From: Rhizobium ecuadorense
GTDB lineage: Bacteria; Pseudomonadota; Alphaproteobacteria; Rhizobiales; Rhizobiaceae
Assembly: GCF_001187535.1 (NCBI RefSeq)
Contig: NZ_LFIO01001065.1
Location: forward strand, 248,001-312,000
DNA: 64,000 bases
Direction: 5' to 3'
Position numbers and translations under genes: made by a program. Shown here piece by piece: positions 40,367 through 52,392 of this stretch (positions are counted from its first letter, which is position 1; the number at the start of each line of letters is the position of its first letter). The notes under the pieces are model-generated. The model saw nothing but the letters and a program-made list of their open reading frames with translations, was not told the origin of the DNA and made no database searches.

Positions 40367-40849
40367 ATGACGGTCGATATCCGCGTGATCCGCGATCGAT
40401 TGCCACGGGAGATCGCGGACCTCGAAAGCGAGGCCCGGCAGGAGGGCCATCTCCATATCACCCGCCTTGTCGACGAATGGTGGGCCGGCGACATCAGATT
40501 CGAACGTGACGGCGAAATTCTGCTTGGCGCCTACGTCGGGGAGGCGCTTGCCGGCGTCGGGGGTATGACCCTCGAACCCGCCCTATCCGGAGCGTTGCGG
40601 ATGCGGCGTTTCTACGTCAGTTCCGAGATGCGTCGGCACGGCATCGGCCGACTGCTGGCCCTGGCGCTGCTCAATCATGCGCGGGCTTTCAGCGGTGTCG
40701 TCACCGTTCATCCGGGCAATCCCGGCGCGGTCAAATTCTGGGGTGCTCTCGGGTTTCGGCGCTACGGGCCGGACGGCGATATACATCGTCTCGAAATTGC
40801 CCGCATTCCCGCCGGTCGGGATGTTTCGGGCGCGTCCTTCACGCTTTAA
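40367..40849 (+). CDS. GNAT family N-acetyltransferase
   Basis: 160 residues. The acetyl-CoA loop is SEMRRHGIGRLLALALL (usual RxxGxG/A) after strand RMRRFYVS, and the C-terminal FWGALGFRRYG is typical. Substrate unknown. It lies 12 bases after the acyltransferase gene and converges with a DapA-like gene at a three-base gap. Confidence 0.86.
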   Translation: MTVDIRVIRDRLPREIADLESEARQEGHLHITRLVDEWWAGDIRFERDGEILLGAYVGEALAGVGGMTLEPALSGALRMRRFYVSSEMRRHGIGRLLALALLNHARAFSGVVTVHPGNPGAVKFWGALGFRRYGPDGDIHRLEIARIPAGRDVSGASFTL

Positions 40850-40852
40850 GCT

Positions 40853-41785
40853 TCACGCCCCGATCTCTTTGAGGCGGATGGCCTGACGCGCCAGCAATCG
40901 CTCGACATCGGCAATATCGAGCGCCGAGAGATTGGCGCCCGGCTTGCGCAGGGTGGCGGATTTTATCACGCCGCGCTTGGCAAGAACGTATTTGCGGCAG
41001 GCGAGGCCGATGCCCTGCTGCTGTTCGTAGCGGGCGAGCGGCAGATAGGCATCGAAGATGTCTTGGGCGCGATCCGGATTTCCGGCCGTATAGGCCGCGA
41101 CGACGCCGACCATCATCTCCGGATAACAAAAGCCGGTCATTGCGCCATCGGCGCCGCGGCCCATCTCTTCGGGCAGGAACAGTCCGCCATTGCCGCAAAG
41201 AATGGAGATGCGCCGCATGGCGCCCTTGTCGCTGGCGGCGCGGAGTGCGGTGATCTTGGCAAGACCCGGCCAGTCCTCGTGTTTGAGCATGACGCAATTC
41301 GGCACCTCGCTGACGATACGCTCGATGACCTTGGGCGCGATCGTCACATTGGTGGTGAGCGGATAATCCTGCAGCACGAAGGGCGTATCGCCGAGGGCTT
41401 CGCCGACCGACTGGTAGAAGGCGAAAGCCTGGTCGTCGGTCTTGACGGTCCAGGGCGGCGCGACCATGACGCCGGCAGCACCCTCGCCGATGACGGCTTC
41501 GGCCAGTTCGCGCATCGGCGCAAGCCCCGGCGCCGACACACCGACGACCACGGGCAGGCGCCCGTCGAGGCGCTTCAGCACACGCTCGACGACGATCCGC
41601 GATTCCTCGGCGGTCAGCTTCGGGGCCTCGCCGAGCTGGCCAAGCACCGTCAGGCCGGTGACGCCGGCGCCCTCGTAGAAATCGACCATGCTGTCGATGC
41701 TGCCGAGATCGAGCGCGCCGTCATCGGTGAACGGGGTTACGGCGATCACGTAAACGCCCTTGGCATTCTCGGTCAGTCTGGCCAT
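40853..41785 (-). CDS. Dihydrodipicolinate synthase/N-acetylneuraminate lyase family protein
   Basis: 310 residues, class I aldolase fold. The Schiff-base lysine is Lys168 in VMLKHEDWPG and the catalytic tyrosine is Tyr141 in LQDYPLTTN. The GxxGE motif is present as GQLGEAPKLT. It probably is not the housekeeping DapA, which in rhizobia is another gene, but a related lyase for a 2-oxo acid (inference). ATG 41785 has GGGAGA eight bases upstream; a start at 41800 would lie before this site. Confidence 0.85.
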   Translation of the reverse strand: MARLTENAKGVYVIAVTPFTDDGALDLGSIDSMVDFYEGAGVTGLTVLGQLGEAPKLTAEESRIVVERVLKRLDGRLPVVVGVSAPGLAPMRELAEAVIGEGAAGVMVAPPWTVKTDDQAFAFYQSVGEALGDTPFVLQDYPLTTNVTIAPKVIERIVSEVPNCVMLKHEDWPGLAKITALRAASDKGAMRRISILCGNGGLFLPEEMGRGADGAMTGFCYPEMMVGVVAAYTAGNPDRAQDIFDAYLPLARYEQQQGIGLACRKYVLAKRGVIKSATLRKPGANLSALDIADVERLLARQAIRLKEIGA

Positions 41786-41997
41786 CAGGTGTTCTCCCAT
41801 TCAGCGGCCGAAGAGCGGGCTCCGGCATGTCGAACAATCTTTCCGGCAATCTATGCGGCCACTCGCCCGCCCCGCAACTCCTTCGTATGGGCACGGGCAA
41901 TCTCGCCGAAACGGCTCGTGGTTTAGATTCCCGGCCCGATGCGCGGCCCCGTCTTTGCGGTTCCAATTGCATCGATTTGCGGGCATGGTCTCGCCCG

Positions 41998-44214
41998 ATG
42001 AGCACAGATTCGTCCGATCTCTTTGGCGCGCTTTTCGAGGCACCGCCCGCGAACCGAACGGTTCCCGTGCTGGTGCCGATGCCGGCGCCAAAACCCTATT
42101 CCTATTCGGTGCCTGAGGGCATGGCGGTCGAGCCGGGCTCGGTCGTGCAGGTGCCGCTCGGGCCGCGGCAGGTGATCGGCGTCGTCTGGGACGGCGGCGA
42201 GGATGGCGTCGATCCGAAGAAGCTTCGGCCGATCAGCCATGTCTTCGACTGCCCGCCGCTATCTCGGGAAATGCGCGATTTCATCGATTGGGTCGCGACC
42301 TATACGCTCTCGCCGCCCGGCCTCGTCGCTCGCATGGCGCTGAGGGCGCCGAACGCCTTCGAGCCGGAACCGATGGTGGAGGGGCTGAAATTCGTCGGCG
42401 GCGAACCGGAGCGGATGACGCCGGCGCGCGCCCGGGTGCTGGACACGGCCTCCGACGGTTTGTCCTGGACGCGCAGCGGCCTGGCGCATGCGGCGGGGGT
42501 CTCGACCAGCGTCGTCGACGGGCTGATCACGCTTGGGATCTTCGAGACGATATTCCTGCCGCCGCCGCCGGTCGTGGCGATGCCGGATCCCGAATTTGCC
42601 GCCGCGCGTCTCGAAGGGCCGCAGAAAGAGGCGGCCGCAGAGATCGTTTGCGATGTTCGCAAAGGCGAATTTTCGGTGTCGCTGATCGACGGGGTGACCG
42701 GATCGGGCAAGACCGAGGTCTATTTCGAGGCGATTGCCGAGACGCTGAAACGCGGCAAGCAGGTGCTGATTCTGCTGCCGGAGATCGCGCTGACGGCAAG
42801 TTTCATGGAGCGTTTCCAGGATCGTTTCGGGGCAAAGCCGGCCGAATGGCATTCCGATCTCGCGCCGCGCATGCGCGAAAAGGTCTGGCGCCAGGCGGTA
42901 ACCGGCGAGGTCCGCGTCGTGGCCGGCGCCCGCTCGGCGCTGTTCCTGCCTTTCGAGGATCTCGGCCTTATCATCGTCGACGAGGAGCATGATCCGGCCT
43001 ACAAGCAGGAGGATCGCGTCTTCTACAATGCTCGCGACATGGCGGTGGTGCGCGGCCGTATCGGCGATTTCCCCGTCATTCTGGTGTCGGCGACGCCGTC
43101 GGTCGAAAGTCAGGTCAACGGGCAGAGCGGGCGCTATAGCACCGTCCACCTGCCGACGCGTTTCGGCGACGCGGCGCTGCCGGACCTGCATCTCGTCGAC
43201 ATGCGCCGGCACGCGCCGGAGCGCGGCGGCTTCCTGTCGCCGGTGCTGATCCGGGCGATCGGCAAGACGGTGGAGAAGCGCGAACAGGCGCTGCTCTTTC
43301 TCAATCGGCGCGGATATGCGCCGCTGACGCTCTGCCGGGTCTGCGGCCATCGCTTCCAATGCCCGCAATGTTCGAGCTGGCTGGTCGAGCATCGTTTCCG
43401 CAAGCAGCTGCAATGCCACCAATGCGGCCATGCCGAGCGCACGCCGGAGGCGTGCCCGGAATGCGGCACGCTCGACCATCTCGTTGCCTGCGGGCCGGGC
43501 GTCGAGCGCATCGCCGAGGAGGTGGAGCGGCATTTTCCGGAGGCGCGGACGATCGTTCTCTCCTCGGATATCATGGGCGGGGTGAAGCGGCTGCGGCTGG
43601 AACTGGAGGCGATCGCCAAGGGCGAGGCCGATATCGTCATCGGCACCCAGCTCGTCGCCAAGGGGCATAATTTTCCTCTGATGACGCTGGTCGGTATCGT
43701 CGACGCCGATCTCGGCCTTGCCAATGGCGACCCACGCGCCGCCGAGCGCACCTTCCAGCTTCTGTCGCAGGTGACGGGCCGGGCCGGGCGCACCGGTCTC
43801 AAGAGCCATGGGCTGCTGCAGACCTATCAGCCGCAGCATCCCGTGATGCAGGCGATTGTATCAGGCGATTCCGATGCCTTTTACGAGCGCGAGATCACCG
43901 AACGCGAACGCGCCATATTGCCGCCCTTCGGCAGGCTCGCCTCGATCATCGTTTCGGCCGAAACCCGTCATGATGCCGAAAACCATGCGCGCGGTATGCG
44001 CAACGCCGCACCGCAGGTCTCGGGCATCTCGGTGCTCGGCCCGGCCGAGGCGCCGCTCGCGCTGGTGCGCGGCCGCCACCGCTTCCGGCTTCTGGTGCAC
44101 GGCCGGCGCAACTCCGACATGCAGGGCTTTTTGCGGGCAATGCTGTCGCAATCGCCGAAGGAGCGCGGATCGGTGCAGGTGCAGCTCGATATCGATCCCC
44201 AGAGCTTTCTGTAG
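41998..44214 (+). CDS. priA: Primosomal replication protein N' (PriA helicase)
   Basis: 738 residues. PriA restarts stalled forks. Seen: the N-terminal 3'BD domain, then Walker A in GVTGSGKTEVYFEA, the DEEH box IIVDEEHDPAYKQED, the zinc-binding cysteines in CRVCGHRFQCPQCSSW ... CHQCGH ... CPECG (eight Cys), and the C-terminal helicase motifs VTGRAGRTG. ATG 41998 is the family start. The open frame upstream runs another 57 codons but is unlikely coding. Confidence 0.96.
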   Translation: MSTDSSDLFGALFEAPPANRTVPVLVPMPAPKPYSYSVPEGMAVEPGSVVQVPLGPRQVIGVVWDGGEDGVDPKKLRPISHVFDCPPLSREMRDFIDWVATYTLSPPGLVARMALRAPNAFEPEPMVEGLKFVGGEPERMTPARARVLDTASDGLSWTRSGLAHAAGVSTSVVDGLITLGIFETIFLPPPPVVAMPDPEFAAARLEGPQKEAAAEIVCDVRKGEFSVSLIDGVTGSGKTEVYFEAIAETLKRGKQVLILLPEIALTASFMERFQDRFGAKPAEWHSDLAPRMREKVWRQAVTGEVRVVAGARSALFLPFEDLGLIIVDEEHDPAYKQEDRVFYNARDMAVVRGRIGDFPVILVSATPSVESQVNGQSGRYSTVHLPTRFGDAALPDLHLVDMRRHAPERGGFLSPVLIRAIGKTVEKREQALLFLNRRGYAPLTLCRVCGHRFQCPQCSSWLVEHRFRKQLQCHQCGHAERTPEACPECGTLDHLVACGPGVERIAEEVERHFPEARTIVLSSDIMGGVKRLRLELEAIAKGEADIVIGTQLVAKGHNFPLMTLVGIVDADLGLANGDPRAAERTFQLLSQVTGRAGRTGLKSHGLLQTYQPQHPVMQAIVSGDSDAFYEREITERERAILPPFGRLASIIVSAETRHDAENHARGMRNAAPQVSGISVLGPAEAPLALVRGRHRFRLLVHGRRNSDMQGFLRAMLSQSPKERGSVQVQLDIDPQSFL

Positions 44215-44294
44215 ATCGTTCCGCGCGCTGCGTTTCCGGATGCGGCCGATCATGGCATAAACGCAGAATCAGCGGATGGATTTGGGGTCGAGGC

Positions 44295-44684
44295 ATGGAG
44301 TTTGAATTTCCGACGGAATTTGGTGAGCAGCTTGCCTTCGGCGCAGCCGCCTTCACAGCCTTTGCCGGCTTCGTCATCATGTTTGCGCCCGGTCTTGCGA
44401 TGAGGGTCTTCGGCCTGGCGCCGCGCGGCGAGCGGCGTGAAGGTTTCAGCGAGGTCCGATCGATGGGCGGTTTCTATCTCGGTCTTGGCCTCGGTGCTGT
44501 CATGCTGGCTCAGACGTTAATTTATACCGTCTTCGGCGCAGCGTTTGCCATGGCGGCGTTTGCCCGCATCGTCTCCATTCTGTCAGATAAGGGGAGTACG
44601 TACCTCAACTATTTACTTCTGGTTGTGCAGGCGATTATCGCGGCATTGCCGCTGCTGTATGTTTTCGGCTTCTTCCAGACATAA
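44295..44684 (+). CDS. Small integral membrane protein (DUF4345-like)
   Basis: 129 residues with about four hydrophobic segments: residues near 14-34, 58-80, 79-95 and 105-126. The pattern APGLAMRVFGL ... GGFYLGLGLGAVML resembles DUF4345-type proteins, some of which are annotated in rhizobia as phage infection proteins, but I cannot confirm this. It lies between priA and the atp operon leader on the same strand; ribosome-like GGGGTCGAGGC lies upstream of ATG 44295. Confidence 0.72.
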   Translation: MEFEFPTEFGEQLAFGAAAFTAFAGFVIMFAPGLAMRVFGLAPRGERREGFSEVRSMGGFYLGLGLGAVMLAQTLIYTVFGAAFAMAAFARIVSILSDKGSTYLNYLLLVVQAIIAALPLLYVFGFFQT

Positions 44685-44827
44685 TTTCGCCGCCGGCGGC
44701 GGCTTGCGCGGCTCGCTTTCAGGCCATTGCGCAATTTTGCGGACAGAAATGCATTTGAAAGGCGTATTCGGGCATTACGCGTGTTGCGAGTCCGAACATC
44801 CTATGTTAGACGGACCCCGAATTTCGG

Positions 44828-44905
44828 AAGAAGCAAGAGGCTTCTCTTGTGATTTCTGGGGGAAATCAAAACGAATTCAAGATCATAGGTTCGGCGCCCG
44901 CCGAG
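44828..44905 (+). promoter_or_regulatory. Hairpin-rich leader of the atpHAGDC operon
   Basis: Three short perfect stems follow one another: AGAAGC/GCTTCT (44829-44845), GATTTC/GAAATC (44851-44867) and TCGGCG/CGCCGA (44891-44904). They lie 33-110 bases before the atpH GTG start, in a 253-base non-coding gap after 44684. No known riboswitch was recognised. The promoter itself I could not place with confidence. Structure is seen; a role in mRNA stability or translation is inferred. Confidence 0.45.
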
Positions 44906-44937
44906 AGCCGGATTTTGGATTGAAATCAGGGAAATTT

Positions 44938-45504
44938 GTGCCAGTGGCAGACACGTCCCAGCTTACATCTGGTGTTGCCGAGCGCTATGCCTCGTCGCTT
45001 TTCGATCTGGCGCTCGAGCAGGGTGCCGTCGACAGCGTAACCGCCGATCTTGACCGTTTCCAGGCGATGCTGGATGAGAGCGCCGATCTGAAGCGCTTCG
45101 TCGCAAGCCCGGTTTTCTCTGCCGAGGACCAGCTGAAGGCGATCGTCGCCATCAGCGAGAAGGCCGGAATCAGCGGCTTCTTCGCCAATTTCCTGAAGGT
45201 CGTGGCGCGCAACCGCCGCCTGTTTGCCCTGCCGGGCATGATCAAGGCCTTCCGCATCATCGCCGCGAACCATCGCGGTGAAATCTCCGCCGAGGTCACC
45301 TCGGCGCATGCGCTTTCGCAAGCGCAGGAAACCGAATTGAAGGTGGCACTCAAGAGCGTTACCGGCAAAGACGTGACGATTGCCGTCACGGTTGATCCGT
45401 CAATTCTTGGTGGTCTGATCGTCAAGGTCGGGTCCCGCCAGATTGATACGTCTCTTCGTACCAAACTCTCCACTCTTAAGCTCGCATTGAAAGAGGTTGG
45501 CTGA
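44938..45504 (+). CDS. atpH: ATP synthase F1 delta subunit
   Basis: 188 residues from GTG 44938, after CAGGGAAA. The delta subunit joins F1 to the peripheral stalk. The sequence [20 protein letters not shown] at the N-terminus, the [13 protein letters not shown] middle and [18 protein letters not shown] near the end match AtpH of R. etli as I remember it. No ATG fits. The stop overlaps the atpA start by one base. The F0 genes are not adjacent, as usual for alphaproteobacteria. Confidence 0.95.
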   Translation: MPVADTSQLTSGVAERYASSLFDLALEQGAVDSVTADLDRFQAMLDESADLKRFVASPVFSAEDQLKAIVAISEKAGISGFFANFLKVVARNRRLFALPGMIKAFRIIAANHRGEISAEVTSAHALSQAQETELKVALKSVTGKDVTIAVTVDPSILGGLIVKVGSRQIDTSLRTKLSTLKLALKEVG

Positions 45505-47033
45505 TGGATATCCGCGCCGCGGAAATTTCCGCAATTCTCAAAGACCAGATCAAAAATTTCGGCAAAGAGGCAGAAGTCTCGGAAGTCGGCCAGGTTCTCT
45601 CCGTCGGTGACGGTATCGCCCGCGTCTATGGTCTGGACAATGTCCAGGCCGGCGAAATGGTCGAGTTCCCGGGCGGCATCCGCGGCATGGCTTTGAATCT
45701 CGAATCCGACAATGTCGGCGTCGTCATCTTCGGCTCCGACCGCGACATCAAGGAAGGCGACACCGTCAAGCGGACCGGCGCCATCGTCGACGTTCCTGTC
45801 GGTCCGGAACTGCTTGGCCGCGTCGTCGACGCGCTCGGCAACCCGATCGATGGCAAGGGCCCGATCAACGCGACGCGCCGCTCGCGTGTCGACGTCAAAG
45901 CTCCCGGCATCATTCCGCGCAAGTCGGTTCATGAGCCGATGTCGACCGGCCTCAAGGCCATCGATGCGCTGATCCCGGTCGGCCGCGGCCAGCGCGAGCT
46001 GGTTATCGGCGACCGCCAGACCGGCAAGACCGCCATTCTTCTCGACGCCTTCCTCAACCAGAAGGCCATTCACGAGAACGGTCCTGAGGGCGAGAAGCTT
46101 TACTGCGTCTACGTCGCCATCGGCCAGAAGCGCTCGACCGTTGCCCAGTTCGTCAAGGTGCTCGAAGAGCGCGGCGCACTGAAGTATTCGATCATCGTCG
46201 CGGCAACCGCTTCCGATCCGGCGCCGATGCAGTATCTGGCTCCGTTTGCCGGCTGCGCCATGGGCGAATATTTCCGCGACAACGGCATGCATGCGCTGAT
46301 CGGTTACGACGACCTGTCGAAGCAGGCCGTTTCCTACCGCCAGATGTCGCTGCTGCTGCGCCGCCCGCCGGGCCGCGAAGCCTATCCGGGCGACGTTTTC
46401 TACCTGCATTCGCGTCTGCTCGAGCGCGCTGCGAAGATGAACGACGACCAGGGCGCCGGTTCGCTGACCGCTCTGCCGGTCATCGAAACCCAGGGCAACG
46501 ACGTGTCGGCTTTCATTCCGACCAACGTGATCTCGATCACCGATGGCCAGATCTTCCTTGAAACCGACCTGTTCTACCAGGGTATCCGCCCGGCCGTGAA
46601 CGTCGGTCTGTCGGTCTCCCGCGTCGGCTCGTCGGCGCAGATCAAGGCGATGAAGCAGGTTGCCGGCTCGATCAAGGGCGAACTCGCCCAGTATCGCGAA
46701 ATGGCCGCCTTCGCCCAGTTCGGTTCGGACCTCGACGCTGCGACGCAGCGCCTGCTGAACCGCGGTGCACGCCTGACCGAACTCCTGAAGCAGCCGCAGT
46801 TCTCGCCGCTGAAGACGGAAGAACAGGTCGCGGTGATTTTTGCCGGCGTCAACGGCTATCTCGACAAGCTGCCGGTCGCTTCGGTCGGCAAGTTCGAGCA
46901 GGGCTTCCTCTCGTATCTGCGTTCGGAAGGCTCCGCCATCCTCGACGCGATCCGCACGGAAAAGGCAATCAGCGACGATACCAAGGGCAAGCTCACCGCT
47001 GCTCTCGATACCTTCGCAAAGTCTTTCGCGTAA
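45504..47033 (+). CDS. atpA: ATP synthase F1 alpha subunit
   Basis: 509 residues, full length. The regulatory nucleotide-binding subunit of F1. The start [19 protein letters not shown], Walker [10 protein letters not shown], the arginine finger region [17 protein letters not shown] and the C-terminal helical domain are all present. The start overlaps the atpH stop (TGATG). It lies 28 bases before atpG. Confidence 0.98.
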   Translation: MDIRAAEISAILKDQIKNFGKEAEVSEVGQVLSVGDGIARVYGLDNVQAGEMVEFPGGIRGMALNLESDNVGVVIFGSDRDIKEGDTVKRTGAIVDVPVGPELLGRVVDALGNPIDGKGPINATRRSRVDVKAPGIIPRKSVHEPMSTGLKAIDALIPVGRGQRELVIGDRQTGKTAILLDAFLNQKAIHENGPEGEKLYCVYVAIGQKRSTVAQFVKVLEERGALKYSIIVAATASDPAPMQYLAPFAGCAMGEYFRDNGMHALIGYDDLSKQAVSYRQMSLLLRRPPGREAYPGDVFYLHSRLLERAAKMNDDQGAGSLTALPVIETQGNDVSAFIPTNVISITDGQIFLETDLFYQGIRPAVNVGLSVSRVGSSAQIKAMKQVAGSIKGELAQYREMAAFAQFGSDLDAATQRLLNRGARLTELLKQPQFSPLKTEEQVAVIFAGVNGYLDKLPVASVGKFEQGFLSYLRSEGSAILDAIRTEKAISDDTKGKLTAALDTFAKSFA

Positions 47034-47061
47034 TCAGGCCCTAAGTTAGGACGGATCACGG

Positions 47062-49405
<2,344 letters not shown>

Positions 49406-49406
<1 letters not shown>

Positions 49407-49645
49407 TGAGCGACGCGCTAGACGAGCTATTCTGCTGCGATCCCCTCAAAGGGGTCGTGGCGGATCTTCCGGAACCAGCCGCGCCGACCATCTATCGCGC
49501 CGATAACGGCGTGCTGATGATGGTGGTCGGTTTGGTCCAGAGCGAGGAAGGCCTCGGTTATCTCGACCAAGCGATAATGCACTGCCCGTTCTGCGGGACC
49601 CAATTGCAAGATGCGAAAGCCATAGCCGAGAAGGTAAGTCACTGA
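49406..49645 (+). CDS. Small CPFCG-containing protein in the atp operon
   Basis: 79 residues. The ATG overlaps the atpD stop by one base (TGATG) and its own stop overlaps the atpC start by one base, so translation of all three is coupled. It contains a CPFCG motif (Cys60, Cys63) near the C-terminus and adjacent Cys10-Cys11 near the N-terminus, so it may bind zinc. It is predicted soluble, with a central hydrophobic VLMMVVGLV strand. I do not recognise a named family. Coding use is like its neighbours. A role in F1 assembly or redox sensing is conceivable but only inferred from position. Confidence 0.72.
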
Positions 49646-50052
49646 TGGCTGACAATTTCAACTTTGAGCTCGTTTCGCCGGAGCGTCTGCTGCTGTCGGA
49701 AATGGTGACCGAGGTCGTCATTCCCGCGACGGAAGGCGAAATGACCGTCATGGCGCACCATGCGCCGACGATGACGACGGTCAAGCCGGGTCTCGTGAGC
49801 GTGCGTTCGGCCTCCGGCAAGAAGCAGGACTATGTCGTTTTCGGCGGTTTCGCCGATATCCTGCCGACTGGCTGCACATTGCTTGCCGAATCGGCCGTAC
49901 CGGTCGAGGAACTCCACAAGGACGAGCTGACCCGCCGCATCGAGGCCGCCCGCAAGGAACTCGAACATGCCGAGCTGCACGAGCACAAGTCGAAGCTCGA
50001 GCACTTCATCATGGAACTGACGCATCTGAGCGGCATCGTCCAGCAGGATTGA
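49645..50052 (+). CDS. atpC: ATP synthase F1 epsilon subunit
   Basis: 135 residues. The N-terminal beta-sandwich (FNFELVSPERLLLSEMVTEV, PATEGEMTVMAHHAPTM) and the C-terminal helical hairpin (EELHKDELTRRIEAARKEL) are complete. Epsilon inhibits ATP hydrolysis through this hairpin. Last gene of the operon, followed by a strong terminator 23 bases after its stop. Confidence 0.97.
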   Translation: MADNFNFELVSPERLLLSEMVTEVVIPATEGEMTVMAHHAPTMTTVKPGLVSVRSASGKKQDYVVFGGFADILPTGCTLLAESAVPVEELHKDELTRRIEAARKELEHAELHEHKSKLEHFIMELTHLSGIVQQD

Positions 50053-50075
50053 TCGCAATCGATTTTGCAACGATG

Positions 50076-50102
50076 AAAGGCGGCTTAACAGCCGCCTTTT
50101 TT
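50076..50102 (+). terminator. Rho-independent terminator of the atp operon
   Basis: AAAGGCGGCT and AGCCGCCTTT form a perfect stem with a four-base loop TAAC, followed by six T in total including the stem. It is a textbook intrinsic terminator. Confidence 0.92.
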
Positions 50103-50200
50103 GTGGTCGCTCATCTCTCGGGATGCGGCAGGCGCCTCCATCGGAGGCTTCAAACGAAGACGCGGCCCCTATGGCCGCTTTGCCGACATGTCGGATCGTC

Positions 50201-50938
50201 TCAGAAGCCGGTGCCGCCACGCAGCTCGATGACGAGCGTCTTCAATAAGATCTTCAAGTCGAGCAACAGGCTGAAATTCCGGACATAATAAATATCGCAG
50301 GCGATGCGGGCGCGGGCCTGCAGCGGCCGCGCCGTCGGGCCGCGCCAGCCGCGTGTCTGGGCAAGGCCGGTGATGCCGGGGCGCATGACGTGACGCTGGT
50401 GGTAGTCCGGCACCAGTTCCTCGTAGAGCCTGCCGGCTGCGCGCATATTGATCGCATGGCAGCGCGGACCGACCAGCGACATCTCGCCGATAAGGACGTT
50501 GAAAAGCTGCGGCAGCTCGTCGATATTGGTCCTTCGCAGCACCGCCCCGATGGATGTCATCCGGCTGTCGCCCTTGACGGTCTGCCGAATGCCGCTCGGA
50601 TCACAATCTTCGGCGCGCATCGAGCGGAACTTGAAAACCACGATCTTCCGGCCGTTCAGTCCCCAGCGGATCTGGCGGAAAAATACCGGACCGCCATCGT
50701 CGAGTTTGATGAAGAGAGCGATCGCCAGAAAAAATGGCGCCAGCACGATGAGGGCGCTGACGGAGGCGACGATGTCGAACAGCCGCTTTACGCCCAGTCG
50801 CACAGCCATCTTTCTTTCGACAGGCGAAAAGCTGTTCGGCTGGCGAATGTTGGAGTTCGCGACAACCAGGGTCCTGGTCTTGTCCTGACGCTGAGACGGA
50901 TCGAAGCGTGAATTCGTCTTCGAAGTAAAAGCATTCAT
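50201..50938 (-). CDS. Bacterial sugar transferase (ExoY-like initiating glycosyltransferase)
   Basis: 245 residues. It would transfer a sugar phosphate to undecaprenyl phosphate to start an exopolysaccharide or similar glycan. A membrane segment lies near residues 57-77, with KRLFDIVAS before it, KFRSM, then RRTNIDELPQLFNVLIGEMS and MRPGITGLAQTRG. The usual VGPRP is VGPRC here. An imperfect operator-like palindrome lies 49-66 bases upstream of the start. The sugar and the polymer are not identifiable. Confidence 0.88.
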   Translation of the reverse strand: MNAFTSKTNSRFDPSQRQDKTRTLVVANSNIRQPNSFSPVERKMAVRLGVKRLFDIVASVSALIVLAPFFLAIALFIKLDDGGPVFFRQIRWGLNGRKIVVFKFRSMRAEDCDPSGIRQTVKGDSRMTSIGAVLRRTNIDELPQLFNVLIGEMSLVGPRCHAINMRAAGRLYEELVPDYHQRHVMRPGITGLAQTRGWRGPTARPLQARARIACDIYYVRNFSLLLDLKILLKTLVIELRGGTGF

Positions 50939-50986
50939 TACGCAAGGTCCACAAGTTTAGCTGCGATACTGAACTACAGGGAGACA

Positions 50987-51004
50987 GATACATCCTCATG
51001 TATC
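50987..51004. promoter_or_regulatory. Palindrome GATACAT-N4-ATGTATC
   Basis: Two perfect seven-base arms with a four-base spacer in the 167-base gap upstream of the sugar transferase gene. The size and position suit a dimeric regulator's operator. I do not recognise the regulator. Confidence 0.45.
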
Positions 51005-51105
51005 GTTTGTCATCGGTATAATTAAGAATCATGTAACCCTAAAGAAGCCAAAAATGGGAGTATCTCGCGGTTAACCTTAACGCATTAGTTGAAATGGTGG
51101 GAAAT

Positions 51106-52326
51106 TTATACTTTGAAAGGAGTAGCCCGATTGGGTTGGGGGGATGTCAGGCGGTTGCCGAGGTCGATCGCCGGTCTCTCCAGCAGGTGGTAGCTGAAGC
51201 TGGCGACGAGAAGGACAAGCGTTGCTGCCAGTCCGCAGGACTGCAGCCAGCCGGTGATGACATTGTCCGTGGAAACGCCGAACGAACCGGGGTCAAGCCG
51301 CTGGATCGATATCAGGATGATCTCCTGCCAGATATAGATGCCGAAGGAGATCTTGGCGATGTAGCGGACGGGTGCATTGTCGAGCAGCCTGCCCAGGTGC
51401 TGCGAATGGCAGAGCGCAACGAGCGCCGTTGCGATCGCCAGCGGAAAGACCGGGAAGCCATAGGGGATTTCGAGCCAGCCGTAGGCTTCAGGGGTGCCGC
51501 CGGGCGATATGACGAGGCGGTAGCCGGCAACGGCGAGGGCCAGCAGCGCTGCGGCATCGAACCAGAAGGACTGCCGTCTACTAAGCATGACCTCGACGCC
51601 GGCGGCGAACGCGCCGAGGGCGAAGACGGCGAAAAAACCGATCGGATTATATCGCGGCATCCACTCTTTCGCCCCGCCCTGGAGGCCGTATTGCCAGCCG
51701 CGTCCGATGTCGTCGAGCGGAAAGACGATGAGGATCAGCACATGGGCGAGGAGGACACCGGCGATGACGCAAAGCCAGGCAAAGCGGGCAAGCGGCGGGC
51801 GCTGCCGGAGCAGGGGTAAACGAAACAGCAGGAAAAAGCAGATCGGCAGCAGCACATAGCTGGTGACCTCGAAGGGAATCGACCAAAGCGGGCCGTCGGC
51901 TTCGACGGGAAACAATGTGCGCCAATGCCATTGGCTCATGAACAGCAGCCCGGAGACGTAGCGAAGTGTCAGCTCAGGCGTCAGCGGCAGGGCCAGCAGC
52001 GTCAGGCTGAGCGCGAAGCTGACGGTTGCGGCCACCCAGAAGCCCGGCGCGACGCGCGCCGCCCTGCGGATCGTGTAATGGCGCAGGCTCGGCATGTCGC
52101 GGCCGTCGTCGAGCGCGCGCCAGAAGGGATGGGCGAGAAGAAAGCCGCTGAGCACGAAGAAGATGGCAACGCCGAAATTGCCGAAGCGGAGGATCTGCGC
52201 AGCCGTTCCCAGTTCGTCGGGAATTCTGCGCATGTCCAGCCGGAGCGCGAGGTGGTGGGCGAGCACCAGCAGACAAGCCGTCGCGCGCAGAAAGTCCGCT
52301 CCGGCCAGTCTCTCCTGTTGTCGCAT
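51106..52326 (-). CDS. Acyltransferase 3 family protein
   Basis: 406 residues, about ten membrane segments. The N-terminal GADFLRATACLLVLAHHLAL (RxxAxxxVxxxH with the catalytic His), the FFVLSGFLLAHPFW motif and the late FGIYIWQEIIL stretch are typical of the OafA/NodX/ExoZ acetyltransferases that O-acylate surface glycans. It precedes the sugar transferase gene on the same strand by 167 bases, suggesting a shared glycan-modification role. Confidence 0.88.
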   Translation of the reverse strand: MRQQERLAGADFLRATACLLVLAHHLALRLDMRRIPDELGTAAQILRFGNFGVAIFFVLSGFLLAHPFWRALDDGRDMPSLRHYTIRRAARVAPGFWVAATVSFALSLTLLALPLTPELTLRYVSGLLFMSQWHWRTLFPVEADGPLWSIPFEVTSYVLLPICFFLLFRLPLLRQRPPLARFAWLCVIAGVLLAHVLILIVFPLDDIGRGWQYGLQGGAKEWMPRYNPIGFFAVFALGAFAAGVEVMLSRRQSFWFDAAALLALAVAGYRLVISPGGTPEAYGWLEIPYGFPVFPLAIATALVALCHSQHLGRLLDNAPVRYIAKISFGIYIWQEIILISIQRLDPGSFGVSTDNVITGWLQSCGLAATLVLLVASFSYHLLERPAIDLGNRLTSPQPNRATPFKV

Positions 52327-52392
52327 CCTGTCCCTCGCCCTACCCGGTGACTTTGCCGCGGAATGCGGCGGCGGGCAAGGCCAGGGCTTGGC

